Shown here: in pieces, positions 7,246 through 8,055 of the stretch
Layout: the number at the start of each line of letters is the position of its first letter
How positions within the stretch are numbered: position 1 is the first letter of the stretch
Assembly (NCBI GenBank): GCA_023441845.1
Contig: JAEZNF010000290.1
Location: 1 to 8,055 of the forward strand
Length of the DNA: 8,055 nucleotides
Direction: 5' to 3'
Source of the DNA: Bacillota bacterium
GTDB taxonomy: Bacteria > Bacillota > Clostridia > Acetivibrionales > DSM-2933
Made by a program: the position numbers and the translations under genes
The notes under the pieces: generated by a model
Databases searched by the model: none
Seen by the model: only the letters and a program-made list of their open reading frames with translations
What the model was told of the DNA's origin: nothing

Positions 7246-7955
7246 CAGACAATCGTATAAGCCGGCGTACATTATTGTCAGCTGTACTTATAATAGTTAT
7301 CATTCCGGCTACAATTCTATTTGGAGTGTTTTTTCTAAATGACCGGAAATATTATTTTATCAGCCTTTTAATAGTAATTTACACCATGATTCCTTTCTTA
7401 ATGGTATTTGAAAATAGAAAGCCTCAGGCAAGAGAGTTAATTGTTATCGCAGTGCTATCGGCCATTGCTGTTGCAGGACGTGCAGCATTTTTTATGGTAC
7501 CTCAGTTTAAACCTGTTGTTGCCATTGTTATTATTGCAGGTGTATGCTTTGGCGCAGAGTCAGGTTTTCTTGTTGGGGCGGTTACAGGATTTGTCTCTAA
7601 TTTTTTCTTTGGTCAGGGGCCTTGGACACCATGGCAAATGTTTTGCTTCGGAATAATCGGATTTTTGGCAGGTATTCTTTATAGAAAAGGAATTCTTAAA
7701 AAAGTAAAGTTATCTTTATGTGTTTTTGGAGGACTGACAACCTTTCTTGTTTATGGAGGTATTATTAATTTAGGTTCTCTTTTAATGTTTACGTCTAAAT
7801 TTTCATGGAAGGCCTTGCTTGCTACTTATATCTCAGGCTTTTGGTTTGATATGGTGCATGCTGTTGCTACTGTTTTTTTCTTGTATTTTATTTCACAGCC
7901 TATGATTGAAAAACTGGACAGAATTAAAATAAAGTATGGATTTGTCTCTCAATGA
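7227..7955 (+). CDS. ECF transporter substrate-specific S component, probable cobalamin (CbrT-like) type
   Basis: The 242-residue, very hydrophobic protein has about six membrane segments (near residues 15-37, 43-61, 70-90, 96-128, 133-152, 161-187 and 193-223; two of these probably merge or re-enter). The FFFGQGPWTPWQMFCFGIIGFLAG block (126-149) is typical of one group of ECF S components, and small-residue helix faces match the EcfT-docking surfaces of the family. The S component binds the vitamin and topples in the membrane during import. Encoded together with its own EcfT and EcfAA', it belongs to a dedicated (group I) system. Cobalamin specificity is inferred from the transcobalamin-like proteins upstream and a resemblance to CbrT-type S components; another vitamin or a precursor cannot be excluded. 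The start overlaps the ATPase gene by 19 bases and has only a weak AGAGG site 13 bases upstream, which suggests coupling. Confidence 0.85.
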   Translation: MSENKLADNRISRRTLLSAVLIIVIIPATILFGVFFLNDRKYYFISLLIVIYTMIPFLMVFENRKPQARELIVIAVLSAIAVAGRAAFFMVPQFKPVVAIVIIAGVCFGAESGFLVGAVTGFVSNFFFGQGPWTPWQMFCFGIIGFLAGILYRKGILKKVKLSLCVFGGLTTFLVYGGIINLGSLLMFTSKFSWKALLATYISGFWFDMVHAVATVFFLYFISQPMIEKLDRIKIKYGFVSQ

Positions 7956-8055
7956 TTCCGAATGAAGCACCGCCTACGCAGAAGGGCTCTGTAGGTCCGA
8001 TTCTTCGATGACGCAAATGGCAAACGTTACCTGAAATTCGGCGGAAAGACGCACT
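7956..8055. other. Higher-GC tail with an imperfect hairpin, unassigned
   Basis: G+C over 7961-8055 is 49 of 95 bases, clearly above the A/T-rich gene before it. CCTACGCAG (7973-7981) pairs with CTCTGTAGG (7987-7995) around AAGGG, with one G-U and one mismatch; no T-run follows, so terminator function is doubtful. From 7995 one frame stays open to the window end and reads like protein (FDDANGKRYLKFGGKTH), but a stop at 7992-7994 and the lack of a start codon prevent a gene call. The YLKFGGK part faintly recalls the N-terminal region of DUF1846 proteins. It could be the broken start of another gene, a repeat, or a sequence join. Confidence 0.4.

Noticed and set aside
8007..8055. A c-di-GMP-I riboswitch, suggested by GGCAAAC and GACGCA strings
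   Set aside because: The order and spacing of the conserved blocks, the GNRA-capped stem and the GACGCAAAGCC core do not fit; the sequence also ends too early to judge.

Overview
The window is low-GC DNA with strong purine-rich ribosome binding sites, S-layer homology (SLH) domains and an energy-coupling factor (ECF) transporter. Together these point to an anaerobic, S-layer-bearing Firmicute of the Clostridia type. The genus cannot be read from the sequence. All five genes lie on the plus strand and look like one vitamin-uptake operon. It is cut at its 5' end by the window edge.

Layout. Positions 1-3669 hold the 3' part of a very large surface protein. Its order is: tail of an Ig-like domain, transcobalamin-alpha-like helical barrel, beta-rich spacer, DUF4430 (transcobalamin-beta-like) domain, three SLH repeats, and a second helical barrel. 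A 92-base gap with a 14-bp hairpin follows. Positions 3762-4700 encode a membrane-anchored protein with a Thr/Ser/Glu/Lys-rich stalk and one C-terminal DUF4430 domain. Next come the ECF transmembrane subunit EcfT (4700-5590), a fused double ATPase EcfA-EcfA' (5563-7245, GTG start) and a substrate-specific S component (7227-7955). The last four genes overlap one another at each junction, which suggests translational coupling. The final 100 bases (7956-8055) are richer in G+C, contain an imperfect hairpin and have no assignable gene.

Working model (inference). In animal transcobalamin and intrinsic factor, vitamin B12 is held between an alpha6/alpha6 barrel and a small beta domain. Both modules occur here on a cell-wall-anchored protein, and the beta module recurs on a membrane-tethered protein encoded next to a complete, dedicated (group I) ECF importer. 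The simplest reading is a relay: the wall-bound receptor captures a corrinoid, the membrane-tethered DUF4430 protein receives it, and the S component/EcfT/EcfAA' machine imports it. The substrate is inferred from fold family and gene context, not shown by the sequence. No cobalamin riboswitch is visible, but the operon's 5' end lies outside the window.
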